Below are positions 38,969 through 50,054 of a stretch of 64,000 nucleotides of DNA, in pieces. Source of the stretch: Bicyclus anynana (taxonomy: Eukaryota; Arthropoda; Insecta; Lepidoptera; Nymphalidae). Location of the stretch: positions 6,551,179 through 6,615,178 of the forward strand of contig NC_069105.1 in assembly GCF_947172395.1 (NCBI RefSeq), read 5' to 3'. How positions within the stretch are numbered: position 1 is the first letter of the stretch; each line of letters opens with the position of its first letter. The position numbers and the translations under genes were made by a program. The notes under the pieces were generated by a model, which ran no database searches, was not told the DNA's origin, and saw nothing but the letters and a program-made list of their open reading frames with translations.

Positions 38969-39262
38969 TTACTTAGTCGAGGTTACTACACCATTGATGA
39001 GTTTCTCAATGATAAAGATGCTTAGAGGCCATTGGATCAGCTTCCACCTTCACACAGGAAGTAAAACTATAAGAAATTGTAATATTGTCATCAATTGTTA
39101 AGTATAATATTGTATGATTTTTTTTTAAAAGAGGGTCTGTTGAGTTTCTTGCCATTTTCTTCTCAGCAGAACCAGCCTTCCGAATCTTTACATATAGTCA
39201 ACTGACGTCAAAAGTGCTTGTAAACTGAGTCTACTTGAAATAAATGAATTTTGAATTTTGAA
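38969..39262 (+). mobile_element. LINE 3' end (copy of the 42283 family)
   Basis: TTAGTCGAGGTTACTACACC, GGATCAGCTTCCACCTTCAC, TTGAGTTTCTTGCCATTTTC, CTTGTAAACTGAGTCTACTT, tail GAATTTTGAATTTTG. Frames resemble the C-terminus of a non-LTR ORF (YYxIDEFLND). Confidence 0.6.
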
Positions 39263-39671
39263 AACACCAGAAACATTTTGCACTAATATTAGAGATAGGA
39301 ATTAGGTGCTACATTTTAGTAAATCAGTCTAGCTCATTTAAAATAATCAACACTCCGCGCAAACGTTCCGCCACACAAATGTCCCGACACCAAAACTGTT
39401 GATTACATTCCGACCGCGTTTCTGCAACACTGATTCTAAATATTAAAATAATTTGGCAAATGCCACGAATATGTGTCCGAAGTGCGAAAATGCGTAATTG
39501 CTTCACGTACAAATTTATTAAGTTCCTCGATCATGGGGATGTTATAGGGTATTTGATGACTTCAGCTCAGTTTTTGTTAGGCAGCGCGGACACCGTCACG
39601 CTGCCAGTCGCGTTGGTGATTTTGTGCAATAATGTTTTTTGTTGTAATTATTGACAATGTTTCATGTTATA
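39263..39671. other. Intergenic stretch
   Basis: No recognisable features. Confidence 0.3.
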
Positions 39672-39908
39672 ATAGCGGACGCCGCTAAATTTCAACAAAA
39701 AACTATTTAAATTTAGTGTTTCATAAATCCCTCAGGATCTATGGGTTTTTCCGCGATGAAGTAACCTATGTTTAAAATTAAAATTAATACAGAGTAAAAT
39801 CCATTACCATTCCAAATTTCAGCTAAATCGGTTTAGTCGTTGCGCAGTTAAAAGAGTAACTAACATCCAAACAAACATCCACACAAACTTTTATAATATT
39901 AGTAGGAT
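39672..39908 (-). mobile_element. HelA Helitron-like element, decayed
   Basis: Minus strand starts TCCTACTAATATTATAAAAG at 39908; CCGATTTAGCTGAAATTTGG and AACCCATAGATCCTGAGGG follow. The 3' hairpin is rearranged to TAGCGGCGTCCGCTAT. Confidence 0.6.
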
Positions 39909-40482
39909 TATTGATCACAGTCAATCCACCACGTAGGGGGTCGACCAACAATGCATTTTCTTGTGCGGCGCCGAACCAGCACTATAGGCAACGGAAAGGT
40001 TACCCTTTCCTAATATTGCATAGATTTGACGCAATAATAATAATAATTAATGCCGGCAAAATGATACAAATCCCTCACACAATATTACCTCGCAACACAG
40101 AACGGTTCACGTGTAATTAAACATTCAAACGTTTACGTTATAATTATGAACCCTCCCGGGGAGTTCGCAGAACGTCAGAATATATCACATTAGCTGTAAC
40201 ACAATACCGAACCGGGTAATTATTCAATTAGTCGAGACAGCCAATTTTAGAGCATCTGCTGTGGAGATTTATTTTGATGGGAATTAAATTTATTACGATT
40301 TTGGCTGTGAAATGTATGCTGTTATATACCTGGGTCTCTAGCCGTGTGGCATGTCAATGCCCTTTCTATAATCGCAAACGCTTCGAATAATAAAAATGTA
40401 ATAGAACGATCTTATCATCGACAGGTCACGTGATCAAGTTATTGGTCGGATCTGTCATTACAATACAATTTTGCCCGTTGGA
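39909..40482. other. Intergenic stretch
   Basis: Contains GTCAATCCACCACGTAGGGG-GTCGACC near 39920, a possible RTE tail scrap, and the 40414-40460 repeat matching 193-240. Confidence 0.35.
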
Positions 40483-40562
40483 CTATTGTCGAAACCACTA
40501 CTAACAGAGACTAGTTGGAGGGGAGTGGGAGTATTGGTCATATTTAATTTAATTTGTTAAAA
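40483..40562 (+). mobile_element. SINE C 3' part
   Basis: CTATTGTCGAAACCACTACT, CTAGTTGGAGGGGAGTGGGA, TATTGGTCATATTTAA; the reverse complement of 1626-1700. Confidence 0.5.
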
Positions 40563-40730
40563 GAAAAAAAACTGAAAATAGCTTGTTTTGTCTGTAACCG
40601 TCTTCCAAAAGTTTAGAACAACTAAGTACTTATAATGACGTGACTACTCTGTACCTACTCTTAAATCTATGGACGTGAAAGGCTTAAATCTATGGGCGTG
40701 ATCGTAAAGGTACGCGGCCTGTAAATGCGT

Positions 40731-40914
40731 AATTATATTTGTCTGACGTGTCGTGTCGTGACGCATCAGAAAAGAATCGGTATCATACATTTTGTATGGT
40801 AACGTTTACACTTATGTGACATGTCGTGATGGCTTCTGATATATCGCATACAAAATGTATGATACCGATTCTGTTCTGATGCGTCACGACACGACACGTC
40901 AGACAAATATAATT
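40731..40914. mobile_element. MITE with 68-bp terminal inverted repeats, complete
   Basis: Left arm 40731-40798 and right arm 40847-40914 are reverse complements with a single mismatch, beginning AATTATATTTGTCTGACGTG. The core is 48 bp. The symmetrical flank hides the target duplication, so the superfamily cannot be set. Confidence 0.85.
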
Positions 40915-42147
40915 CCGCCTTAAGTACTATGCGTAACACATTTTCGGTTATTTGTTAGTTCCTATTATGCCACGATTAGGTACCTATTTATAGCAAAACT
41001 TTGACGCCATTACATTCATGTCAGCCCAGGATCCGTGGAGCCTTTTTACAATTGATTACTATCTAGTGATTTTTCCGTGGATAGCTTCATCTCGATGAGA
41101 CGCTCAATTTTTTTAGTTAAGAATATTCATAATTAGTTAAGTTTAGTTAAGTTTATTGACAGCTTATTTTACTCTTTTAATAATAATTCACGATAATAGT
41201 ACGTATTATAAACGTCATACAGGCAACTGTCAACTGCATCATACTACAGCGCTCGAACTGTATTATGAACCAATTTAGTACCTTCATGTACTAAATTGTA
41301 ACTTTTTTTGAAATGACGTATTCATAGAAAGAGTTCTTACAATTCATTTTATAAAACATATCTCTAGGGAATGCTACAATAGTCACTTCTATTAGCCAAT
41401 AACTGAAATGAAACTGTTATTTCTGCGCAATTTTAATTAAACAGGTAATCGTCTACTTGGCTTGATTAGGGTAAAGATTACCCTTAAATTACGTTTGCTA
41501 TAAATTGCTTTCAAGTCTTTTAAGGACGGGTGCGTTTTGGTAACTTCTAGTGCTGTGCAAATACTAGTAAATATATTTACCTATAATAGGCTAGTTGATA
41601 TTTTAAATGGTCTTAAATACTTCATTATGGTTCTACTAGACTGAAAATTTATTTTTCGTATTTTTCGAGACGTGATTACATAGAAATTTTAGTTTTTAAA
41701 TATGTCTTTGACAATACGAGCCAAAACGCCTATCGGCCTTGACAGTCTATATTTCAACTGTTTTATGACGTCACTTTAATAAATCCCATACAAATGGAGG
41801 GTTTGACAAAAATATTAGTCAACAAGTAGTCCGACGTTTAGTACATTATGTGTTACTGACGTAACAAAATGGACGACAGCGTTTTTGACGTTTGGAAAAT
41901 TTTTAAAAATACGTGATTATTTAAATTAAGTTTTATACGAAATCCTATACTTTTATTAATTGATATCGATATCTTTCGGATCGGCAAGGTTTTCTTCAAA
42001 TACCCTCTAATCTAAGACTATTAAAACTAGTAGTGAAGCTATGATTACTAATAGTACTTTATACCAAATCCTGCCAGATATTCTCCAGCTATTAATAGCA
42101 GTTTGCATAGTTAATTAATATTAAGATTGAAGCCAAGAGTTACTTGT
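40915..42147. other. Long stretch without genes
   Basis: AT-rich; no repeat family or coding signal recognised. Confidence 0.35.
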
Positions 42148-42282
42148 CATCATCATCATATCAGCCGATGGACGTCCACTGCAGGACATAGGCCTTTTAT
42201 AGGCATTTCACGATCCTGTGAATTCCAGTGAATCCATGCTACTCGCTTGATGTCGTCTGTCCACCTGGTGGGGGGTCAATAT
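42148..42282 (-). mobile_element. RTE 3' fragment, left part
   Basis: CATCATCATATCAGCCGATG, GACATAGGCCTTTTATAGGC, CACCTGGTGGGGGGTC, then interrupted. Continues at 42658-42692 (CTTTCTAGTGCGGGGTCGCC). Confidence 0.75.
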
Positions 42283-42657
42283 ACACAGCGTCTGTGATGG
42301 ACCTGCCAATGCATAGCTTTAAGCAATGTGTTAAAAAACATTTACTTAGTCGAGGGTACTACAACATTGATGAGTTCTTAATGATAAAGATGCTTGGAGG
42401 CCGTTGGATCAGCTTCCACCTTCACACAGGAAGTAAAACTATAAGAAATGTAAACAGTAATTGTTATCAATTGTAAATTATAATACTGTATGACTTTTTC
42501 AAAAGAACAACTGTTGAGTTTCTTGCCGGCATCTTCTCAGCAGAACCTGCCTTCCGAACCGGTGGTAGAATCTTTACAAATAGTCAACTGACGTGTCAAA
42601 AGTGCTTGTAAACTGAGCCTACTTGAAATAAATGATTTTTGATTTGATTTGATTTGG
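42283..42657 (+). mobile_element. LINE 3' end nested in the RTE fragment
   Basis: Includes frame HSFKQCVKKHLLSRGYYNID (end of a non-LTR ORF), then GGATCAGCTTCCACCTTCAC, TTGAGTTTCTTGCCGGCATC, CGAACCGGTGGTAGAATC and a (GATTT)n-like tail TTTGATTTGATTTGATTT. Same family as 38969-39262 and 51150-51272. Confidence 0.7.
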
Positions 42658-42692
42658 ACTTTCTAGTGCGGGGTCGCCATTCCAGTACCTTA
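42658..42692 (-). mobile_element. RTE 3' fragment, right part
   Basis: TAGTGCGGGGTCGCCATTCC continues the RTE sequence broken at 42282. Confidence 0.65.
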
Positions 42693-42773
42693 TAGTTCTA
42701 TTTTTTTAAATTCTATTAAATTCCTCTACACTAAACTAAATTACTATGCCAGATATTTGTTTTCTTTATTAAA

Positions 42774-42981
42774 TCCTACTAATATTATAAACGCGAAAGT
42801 TTTTATGGATGTTTGTTTGTGTTTTTAACTACTGAACCGATTTGGCTGGAATTTGAAATGGAAATAGTGTACTCTGGATTAACACATAGGCTACTTTTCA
42901 TCCCGGAAAATGTCATGGTTCCCGAGGGATTTCTGAAAAACTAAATTTCACGCGAACGAAGAAGCTGGCGTACGCTAGTCA
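42774..42981 (+). mobile_element. HelA Helitron-like element
   Basis: TCCTACTAATATTATAAACG start; TTAACACATAGGCTACTTTT; TCACGCGAACGAAGAAGCTG-GCGTACGCTAGT end with mutated hairpin. Confidence 0.7.
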
Positions 42982-43019
42982 CTAATTCTCGCCTTATTCT
43001 CACCTTATGGTAAGTGACG

Positions 43020-43333
43020 ACTTCTCTGGCGATAGTGCTCTGGATTTCAGTAAAGAGGTCCTGGATTCGATGATAAGCACGAATCACTTTAGGGTTTTCT
43101 AAATTGGCTCAAGTCTGGTCTGGTGGCAGGATCAGCCGTGGCTTGTTGCCACCCTATCGGCAAAGACCTACCGCCAAGCGATTTAGCGTTCCGGTAAGAT
43201 GTCGTGTAGAAACGGTAAAGGGTGTGGATTTCGTCCTCCTCTTAACAAGTAGGCCCGCTTCCATCTTAGATTGCATTATCACTTACCAGTGGGATTGTAG
43301 TCAAGGGTTAACTTGTACAAGAATAAAAAAAAC
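43020..43333 (+). mobile_element. SINE A with diverged head
   Basis: Head CTGGCGATAGTGCTCTGG and GTCCTGGATTCGATGA are strongly diverged; body GTTGCCACCCTATCGGCAAA and tail GGGTTAACTTGTACAAGAAT are clear. Confidence 0.7.
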
Positions 43334-43629
43334 AATCCAAGCTTCATAATTGGCTATCGTCCATAAAAGGACGCTCTGAGGGACATTTGAGGGTTACAAT
43401 TTATTCATTTCGATACATAACCCTACACATTGTGACAAACACAATTTACCATTAAATATATAAACAAAAATAGTGTTGTGCAAACTGGAACGTAATTTGA
43501 AAACGTTATAAGGCAAACAGCGTCGTTGTATCGGCCGCTATTTGCTCAGCCACACTTGAGCGTCGCGCTTGTGTGTGTGAACATATCGACTGGGCTGTAC
43601 AGATTGAAGATGGAAAAACTGTTTTAGTA
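43334..43629. other. Short unassigned stretch
   Basis: GC-richer 43520-43600 (CGGCCGCTATTTGCTCAGCC); no gene found. Confidence 0.3.
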
Positions 43630-43856
43630 CACCTAGCGGACGCCTGCGACTTCGTCCGCGTCAGTTTTTCACAAATCCCGCGGGTACCACGGATTTTTCC
43701 GGGATTAAAAGTAGCCTATATGTTAATCTAGAGTAAAATCTATTTCCATTCCAAATTTTAGCCATATCGCTTCAGTAGCCGCAGCGTAAAAGAGGAACAA
43801 ACATACTTACACACTTACACACAAACTTTCGCCTTTATTATATTAGTGTGATATTG
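43630..43856 (-). mobile_element. HelA Helitron-like element, full length
   Basis: Minus strand TCACACTAATATAATAAAGG to GCGGACGAAGTCGCAGGCGT-CCGCTAGG. Well preserved. Confidence 0.75.
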
Positions 43857-43911
43857 GTGTGATAGTGTGATTAGTGTGATATTAGTGTGAAGTTTGAAGT
43901 GTGATACAAGT

Positions 43912-44075
43912 AGTTATAGAGCCGATGGATTTTGGGGTCCCAAAGTGCTGGAATGGAGACCTCGCACTAGAAAGCGCAGTGTTGGTCGACTCCCCACTAG
44001 GTGGACTGACGACATCAAGCGAGTAGCAGGTATTCGCTGGATGCAGGCGGCTCAGGATCGTGAAGTCCCTACAAA
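43912..44075 (+). pseudogene. RTE tail-domain fragment
   Basis: Frame reads ADGFWGPKVLEWRPRTRKRS, VGRLPTRWTDDIKRVAGIRW, MQAAQDREV, matching the 21876-22295 protein. Cut short where the DNA switches to an ACAAACTTTCGCGTTTAT (HelA 5'-end-like) sequence. Confidence 0.75.
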
Positions 44076-44732
44076 CTTTCGCGTTTATGATATTAGTAGG
44101 AATAGCAAACGTCCTTGTAAAATATAGAATTTCACAAATGCTACGAGAACCAATTTTTATGGACAAAGTATACAAAAACATACTTAAGCAAACTTTATCC
44201 TAATAACCATATATAACTTGCCCACGTGGGATATAACATGAGTACTGGCTTTATTTCCACGTTGGACAACCAGGCTGATCCTTTGCGCAAAAAATGAGCA
44301 AGTCTTTCTTTCACCAGTCAGATGCGGTGAAAATAATTCGGAAAACTTTTTCAGAACCATGAATATATCTGTAATAAAAAGTACCCTATATTATAGGACT
44401 CAAAAGTGATAACAAATATAAGAAAACTACTTACAAATATGAGAAACTTAATTAGCAAATCAAACTGTAACCAAAATAAGACCCTAGAATGGCAGAGAAT
44501 GGCCTTGAGTGAAGTCACGTACTTGTGAACGATGTGTGTAGGGTTAAAGGCGCCTTTGACAGATATCTAACATTTTCGACTCAAGTCACTCTCCCCGCCT
44601 ATCCCAAGTAACCCATGAAGAATTACACAACAAGAGATGTGGACGGCTCAAACGCCACGAGCACACTGAAGCCAACACGAGATCGAGCGACGTCATATAC
44701 GTCACAGACTACTATATCTACATTATTTATTA
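44076..44732. other. Intergenic stretch
   Basis: No gene or named element recognised. Confidence 0.3.
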
Positions 44733-44884
44733 AAAACATGTAAATTTAAAAGCGGCCAACGCGGCGATAACACCTGTAATTTAATCCAGGGTATAATCTC
44801 CGCTTCAAACTTCAGCCAAATGGGTTACGTATTTGTAACGTGAAAGATTAACAAACGTTAATACAAACTTTAGCCTTTATAAAA
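44733..44884 (-). mobile_element. HelA-like 5' part
   Basis: AATCCAGGGTATAATCTCCG, ACTTCAGCCAAATGGGTTAC, ACAAACTTTAGCCTTTATAA; abuts the PME palindrome. Confidence 0.45.
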
Positions 44885-45893
44885 ATTTTAATAAAAAAAA
44901 TTCAACCGACTTCCAACTCAAAAATTAACCTAAACTAAAAAGCAAAAAATAACATCTTACCTATGTGCTACCTTCTGATCAGTTTGAAGGCGGTGCCAAG
45001 CCAGTGATGTTTTAATTCAAGCCGTTTAAATTACACAATTTCTGTGGTTCTTTCAGAAACAGCTTTAATTAAAACATGACACTGGATTGGCACCGCCTTC
45101 AAACTGATCAGAAGGTAGCACATAGGTAAGATGTTATTTTTTGCTTTTTAGTTTAGGTTAATTTTTGAGTTGGAAGTCGGTTGAATTTTTTTTTATTAAA
45201 ATTTTTATTTTTTAATTTTTAGTGTTAGCACACCTACTGAGTGTGAACTGACTGTCCTCCGTCTTCATCACCAGACCCCCTATGCAGTCACAATCCATAT
45301 GGGTGGAAAGTTCTCATCAATATAAAATTTATCAAGTCCAAACACAAGGTAGCTACTGTGAACCGTCGAGGAGTTCCCTTAACTCTCCTTCATCTTCATC
45401 ACCAGACCTCTAATACAGTCATAACCTATCCAGGTGGAAAGTTCTCATCAATACAAATGTATCAAGTCCAAACACAAGGTAGCTACTGTGAACCGTCGAG
45501 GAGTTCTCTTCACTGTCCTTCATCTTCATCATCAGACCCTTAATACAGTCACAACCCATCTAGGTGGAAAGGTCTCATCAATACAAATAAATTAAGCCCA
45601 AACAAAAGGTACCTGCTGTAAATCGTGGACGAGTTCCATCGTCTGTGTATCGGCTCCATCATCAGACCAACTCCAGACCTTGATAAAATTGTAGTGGTTT
45701 AAAATACCTTATGGAAACACTAACAAACGCACTAGCCGTCTCTACGATTTTCAAAAGTTCCCCTCGATTTCTCCAGGATGCCATCATCAGATCCTGACAT
45801 GAAAAAAATGGGACCACCCTGGAATCAAACCCTTCACAACAAAAAAAGAATTTTCAAAATCGGTCCACAAATGACGGAATTATCGCTGGACAT

Positions 45894-45924
<31 letters not shown>

Positions 45925-45976
45925 CATACATACAGCCGAACGTAGAACCTCCTCCTTTTTGGAAGTCGGTTAAAAA
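44885..45976 (-). mobile_element. PME element, complete copy 2
   Basis: Minus-strand orientation: AACCGACTTCCAAAAAGGAG start at 45976, A/T homopolymer at 45898-45923, body, 130-bp tandem units (AGCTACTGTGAACCGTCGAG at 45351 and 45481, diverged at 45611), then a long palindrome with arms of about 145 bp (44885-45040, 45062-45215) ending GAAGTCGGTTGAA-type sequence. The first 47 bp are identical to the copies at 47220 and 62948. Confidence 0.7.
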
Positions 45977-46097
45977 TATTAATGTGATTAGTAATCTTCC
46001 GTGGCTAGGTCGGGTGACTTTTACCCTGCAAATATAAAAAAAAATAATTAATACAAATGGATTTTTTATTTGTGTTTTCAGATATAAGCAAAAAAGC

Positions 46098-46185
46098 TTT
46101 TTAATATAAAGCCTGACTCAGCATTAGAACCCATGATCCCATTGCACAGAGGCTATACCACTGAACCATCGAGACTATCAGTTTA
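46098..46185 (-). mobile_element. SINE C-like head remnant
   Basis: CATTAGAACCCATGATCCC, GCACAGAGGCTATACCACTG, AACCATCGAGACTATCA: inverted B and A box region of a decayed tRNA-derived SINE. Confidence 0.4.
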
Positions 46186-46501
46186 AGTAAGTTCTTAAAT
46201 CTAACGCCGTTTGCAAGGCTCTAAAACGCGATTCAAAAATTCATATTTGGCACTTACCCAAAAGGATAAGTGGCATAGCCATGACGTATTCATGCGTGGC
46301 TGAAAAATGTCGACCGCTTTATGTTCCTGTTTTCGAAAAAGCCATAAATGGCCGCCTGCCAAAGTACCTTGCTGCCAAGTTATAAATTTCAAAAAAATCT
46401 TAGAGGAAATGTATTATTATGCTGTCTACAATGTTGCTAGGAGTGCCTGAAACTATAGTACACTACGTATTTGAAAATTGTTAAAAAAAAAAACGTCTAA
46501 A
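46186..46501. other. Intergenic stretch
   Basis: No feature; a 63-codon minus-strand frame (46201-46392) has no identifiable domain. Confidence 0.3.
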
Positions 46502-46640
46502 CGACGTCTGTTACGCAGTTGCTATTGCTGTGGTCCTTAACAAAGAGGTTACGGGTTCGATTCCCAGCCCCGTTTCCATCCACTGTATCGTCACTAACAT
46601 CAAGGGGTAACTTGTCATTCAGTAAAATAAATAAAAAAAT
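46502..46640 (+). mobile_element. Short tRNA-derived SINE remnant
   Basis: TACGCAGTTGCTATTGCTGT, TTACGGGTTCGATTCCCAG (B box), CACTGTATCGTCACTAACAT, GGGGTAACTTGTCATTCAGT. Looks like a SINE A relative with most of the body deleted. Confidence 0.45.
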
Positions 46641-47216
46641 TATATTCGCTTAAATTCATGACAACTTAAATTATAGACATACCAGTACTTACAGAAAATA
46701 TTTATTTTCCCAAGTTAATTAACAAACTGCAGAATTATAACGTTAATAATTCAACCAGTCGTTTCCTACTTACCGAATTTACCCCATAATTATTATGAAG
46801 TCCAACCCCTATTCCAGGAAGTCATGAATTTAGGGTGAGATATTAACGAATCATCCCTCCCTGGGGAGATGTTTCAGTTACGTTTATTTATATTTTGGAA
46901 AATGCAAATTTTCGTGCCATCATTTTAAATTCTCAACTTATTAACAGTTTATGATGTCTTAGGTTCAATCTCAATTAATTATCGTCCTGACTGTCTGTCT
47001 GTTCGTGATAAACTTAAAACTACTGAACGAATATTCATACGAATTATTATTTCAAAAAAATTGAAATAATAAGACGAAAACGAATTGAAAACGCTGCTTG
47101 GAGATAATAATAATACGAAACATATTCTTCTCTTTCACAGATTTACAACGGTCAGCGATATGCTAATATATCCATCTTTTCAGGATAACTTACCTATATA
47201 CTAAATCCATACCTCA
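46641..47216. other. AT-rich stretch
   Basis: Contains the small palindrome TTATTATTTCAA-AAAAA-TTGAAATAATAA at 47044-47072 (12-bp arms, 5-nt spacer); otherwise unmarked. Confidence 0.4.
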
Positions 47217-47283
47217 TTTTTAACCGACTTCCAAAAAGGAGGAGGTTCTACGTTCGGCTGTATGTATGTTTTTTTTTTATAAT
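47217..47283 (+). mobile_element. PME 5' end only, copy 3
   Basis: AACCGACTTCCAAAAAGGAG, GAGGTTCTACGTTCGGCTGT, ATGTATG and T run, then stops. Identical to the other two young copies over this stretch. Confidence 0.65.
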
Positions 47284-47308
47284 AAATAAATAATTTGCTT
47301 GCATGAGC

Positions 47309-47510
47309 TTACTAATATTATAAATTTGAAGAGTTTGTTTGATTGTATGTTTGGTTGAACGCGCTAATCTTAGGGACTACTGATCCGATTTGAAAATTTA
47401 TTTCAGTGCTAAATAGCCCATTTATCGAGGAAGGCTGTAGGTTATATACTATCCCCGTATTCCTACCGCAACGGGAACCACGCGGGTGAAACCGCGCGGC
47501 GTCAGCTAGT
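47309..47510 (+). mobile_element. HelB Helitron-like element, full length
   Basis: CTTACTAATATTATAAATTT to GTGAAACCGCGCGGCGTCAG-CTAGT. Unbroken reference copy for the family here, 202 bp. Confidence 0.7.
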
Positions 47511-47529
47511 TGTAAAATAAATAAAATAA

Positions 47530-47645
47530 ATTTTTCTATTCCAAATTTCAGCCAAATCGCTTCAGTAGCCGCAGCGTAAAAGAGGAACAAACATACTTAC
47601 ACACTTTCACACTTAGACACAAACTTTCGCCTTTATAATATTATT
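47530..47645 (-). mobile_element. HelA 5' half
   Basis: TTCCAAATTTCAGCCAAATC, GCTTCAGTAGCCGCAGCGTA, ACAAACTTTCGCCTTTATAA. Sits 20 bp from the HelB 3' end. Confidence 0.6.
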
Positions 47646-48029
47646 ACGATATGTTTATTCTAATAATATTATACGAAACGAAAGAGTGTATAGATTTTTT
47701 CCCAGGCAAAATCGCAGGAGTCCGCTAGGTTGAGTTACTAGGTAATGTGAATGTATAACTCGAGTTATAACACATTGTTCGCATGTTAGAACAAAGGTTA
47801 ATATTGTTATCTGGCAGGCTTTGCGTACTACGTCTCTGTTGCCGGAGATTATCGTCAAAAGGAATACCTTATCGCGGTATAATTAAACCATAATGGCTTC
47901 ACGGTAAAGGGGTTCACTCTGCGCCGAAAGATTATAGGTTTGTTACCCGTCCTCCCTAAATTCCCTTCGTTTATAGAAAAAGTGGTTCTTGGTATTCTAT
48001 TTAAATATAAATACTTAACGGATGCCACG
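47646..48029. other. Stretch with one Helitron scrap
   Basis: CAGGCAAAATCGCAGGAGTC-CGCTAGGT at 47702-47731 is a HelA-like 3' end; otherwise nothing recognised. Confidence 0.35.
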
Positions 48030-48215
48030 GAGTCGATGGACGTTGGGGTCCCAAGGTATGTCGACCCCACACTGGAAAGCGCATTGTCGGTCGACCTCCC
48101 ACTAGGTGGACCGAAGTCATCAAGAGAGCCGCTGGATTCTGGTGGCTCGACACCAATGTATTTGGAAGTCCAAGCAATTGGTCTATGTCCAGCAGTGGAC
48201 GTCCATCGGCTGTTA

Positions 48216-48261
<46 letters not shown>

Positions 48262-48262
48262 C
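48030..48262 (+). mobile_element. RTE 3' end with long GAT tail
   Basis: GTCGATGGACGTTGGGGTCC, CGACCTCCCACTAGGTGGAC, AGCAGTGGACGTCCATCGGC and a run of about 14 GAT units at 48218-48262. The long pure tail suggests recent expansion. Confidence 0.75.
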
Positions 48263-48325
48263 TTTACAGACAAGCAGATGATTGAATTACGACGCATCTG
48301 GAAAGGAGAAAAAGACAAATATCGA

Positions 48326-48357
48326 CTCTCTCTTTCGTGTTGGAACGAAAGAGAGAG
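48326..48357. repeat. Perfect palindrome, 13-bp arms, 6-nt spacer
   Basis: CTCTCTCTTTCGT, GTTGGA, ACGAAAGAGAGAG. Confidence 0.88.
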
Positions 48358-48591
48358 CGTTATTTCAACTATGCCGCTATTGGTCGCCAATAATGTCTTT
48401 CTTTCTTTCTTCCCGAGATGCGTCGTTGATGCATGCTTGGTTTACAGATTTTAAGTGAAAACCCTTCGCTTATAGCAGAGCAAAACATGATCAAAATAGG
48501 CATACAATTGAATCTGCATTACCTACCTAGGTCGCGCACCTACGCGACTACGCGACTGAAGTCGGGGGCAACCACTAGTTCAGTAGTAGTA

Positions 48592-48645
48592 GTAAATCAG
48601 CGCTGTACGCTTCGTCATGCAACATAATGCTGAACCTCAAACCAA
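48592..48645 (+). repeat. CAGCGCTG-type LINE 3'-end scrap
   Basis: GTAAATCAGCGCTGTACGCT, TGCAACATAATGCTGAACCT; same family as 26878-27106. Confidence 0.4.
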
Positions 48646-49705
48646 TTACATTTGGACTTGCATGGCACTCAAATTCACCAAAAAATTGTCTGCCTTTTTT
48701 TGAGGGGGACAAGATACACACACTATATGTATAATTGTTTCAGTATTCCTAGGGTCTCTTATATTTTTTCTGTAATTGTAGTCTATCGATTTTTTCCCTG
48801 TTATTAATTATTATGATATTCACAAATTTACTCATCGAAAATATTATACATATTTCACACCAATAAATATAACCAGGTTATATTTATTGGTTACAATACA
48901 CACAACTACTTATTTAAATCGTAATAAACACACGTGTAATTTTAACACAATGAAACATCGATTTTATAGACGCAGTTTGTGTTTAGATCGTGATCATGTA
49001 CTTGTGACAGAGGGGTAACGTACAGCGAGGCAGGTCCTATGGTGTTTGGTCTGATTGCTGAGCTGGTATCTTTTTCAAAGTTATGTACAAACTCATCAAA
49101 GTATTTGATGTCTCCACTACTTGGGTTGTGGTCTTGACATGCGTGGTTGAGTCATCGGACACTACAATTAGTGTGACATTGTGATGTGTAGACATTGTGA
49201 TGTGTGGCACATCTTTTAAATAAATTGCTTTTCTTCTTTATTTAGTTGTCTATAAATAGAACGATATTTTAATATCGAATCTGATAACGCTTGGACGGAT
49301 GAGTTTGTAATTGAGAGTTTGTTAATTTGTTATAATTGGTAAAACCATCCAAGCGTGGTATTTAAAGGGCGAGCTAAGACGTCAATAAGATATTTGTTAC
49401 CTCTGCCCCACAATTACAGAAACTGGTACTGGGTTTCGGGTTCGGTTCCTGATTAAAACTTTTCTTTCACAAAATTAGAAAATAACCAGTGAAAATTATC
49501 AGCTGGGAAGTTAGGAAATTGGTGGTTTTACACCCTTGTACCCACGGAAAACGTGTTAAGCCTTAATGAAATTAAAACCGTAAGCCCACTAAACCGCGTT
49601 TGTGTGGTGGGTCCTAACTTCATATTACTTCTCCTTGAAAGAAGGAAACCAGGCCGTGTAGCGGGCCGTTAAGATAGGCTGATAGTGATGATTTAAATAA
49701 AACCG
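48646..49705. other. Long stretch without genes
   Basis: AT-rich. GTGTGGTGGGTCCTAACTTC and CTTGAAAGAAGG near 49600-49645 recall the R6 theme, as does GGTTTCGGGTTCGGTTCC near 49433 (decayed B box). Confidence 0.3.
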
Positions 49706-50010
49706 TGCCGTGATTGCCGAGTGGATATGAGCTCTGCCTCCGATTCCGGAGGGTGTGGGTTTGAATCCGGTCTGGGGCACGCACCTCCAACTTTTGAGTT
49801 ATGTGCGTTTTAAGAAATTAAATATCACGTGTCTCAAACGGTGAAGGAAAAACATCGTGAGGAAACCTGCATACCGGAGTATTTTCTTAATTCACTGCGT
49901 GTGTGAAGTCTGCCAATCCGCATTGGGCCAGCGCGGTGGACTATTGGCCCTCATTCTGAAAGGAGACTTGAGCTCAGCAGTGATCCGAATATGGGTTGAT
50001 AATGATGAAA
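49706..50010 (+). mobile_element. SINE B, full length
   Basis: GCCGTGATTGCCGAGTGGAT, GGGTTTGAATCCGGTCTGGG, CTCAAACGGTGAAGG, CATTGGGCCAGCGCGGTGG, AATATGGGTTGATAATGATG. Confidence 0.85.
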
Positions 50011-50054
50011 TAAAATATTTAACAAAGAAAATTTTCTGACCAATTCGGATCATA

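Noticed and set aside
45290..45680. Regularly spaced repeats as a CRISPR array
   Set aside because: The whole 130-bp unit is repeated without unique spacers, and the DNA is clearly animal; it is a minisatellite.
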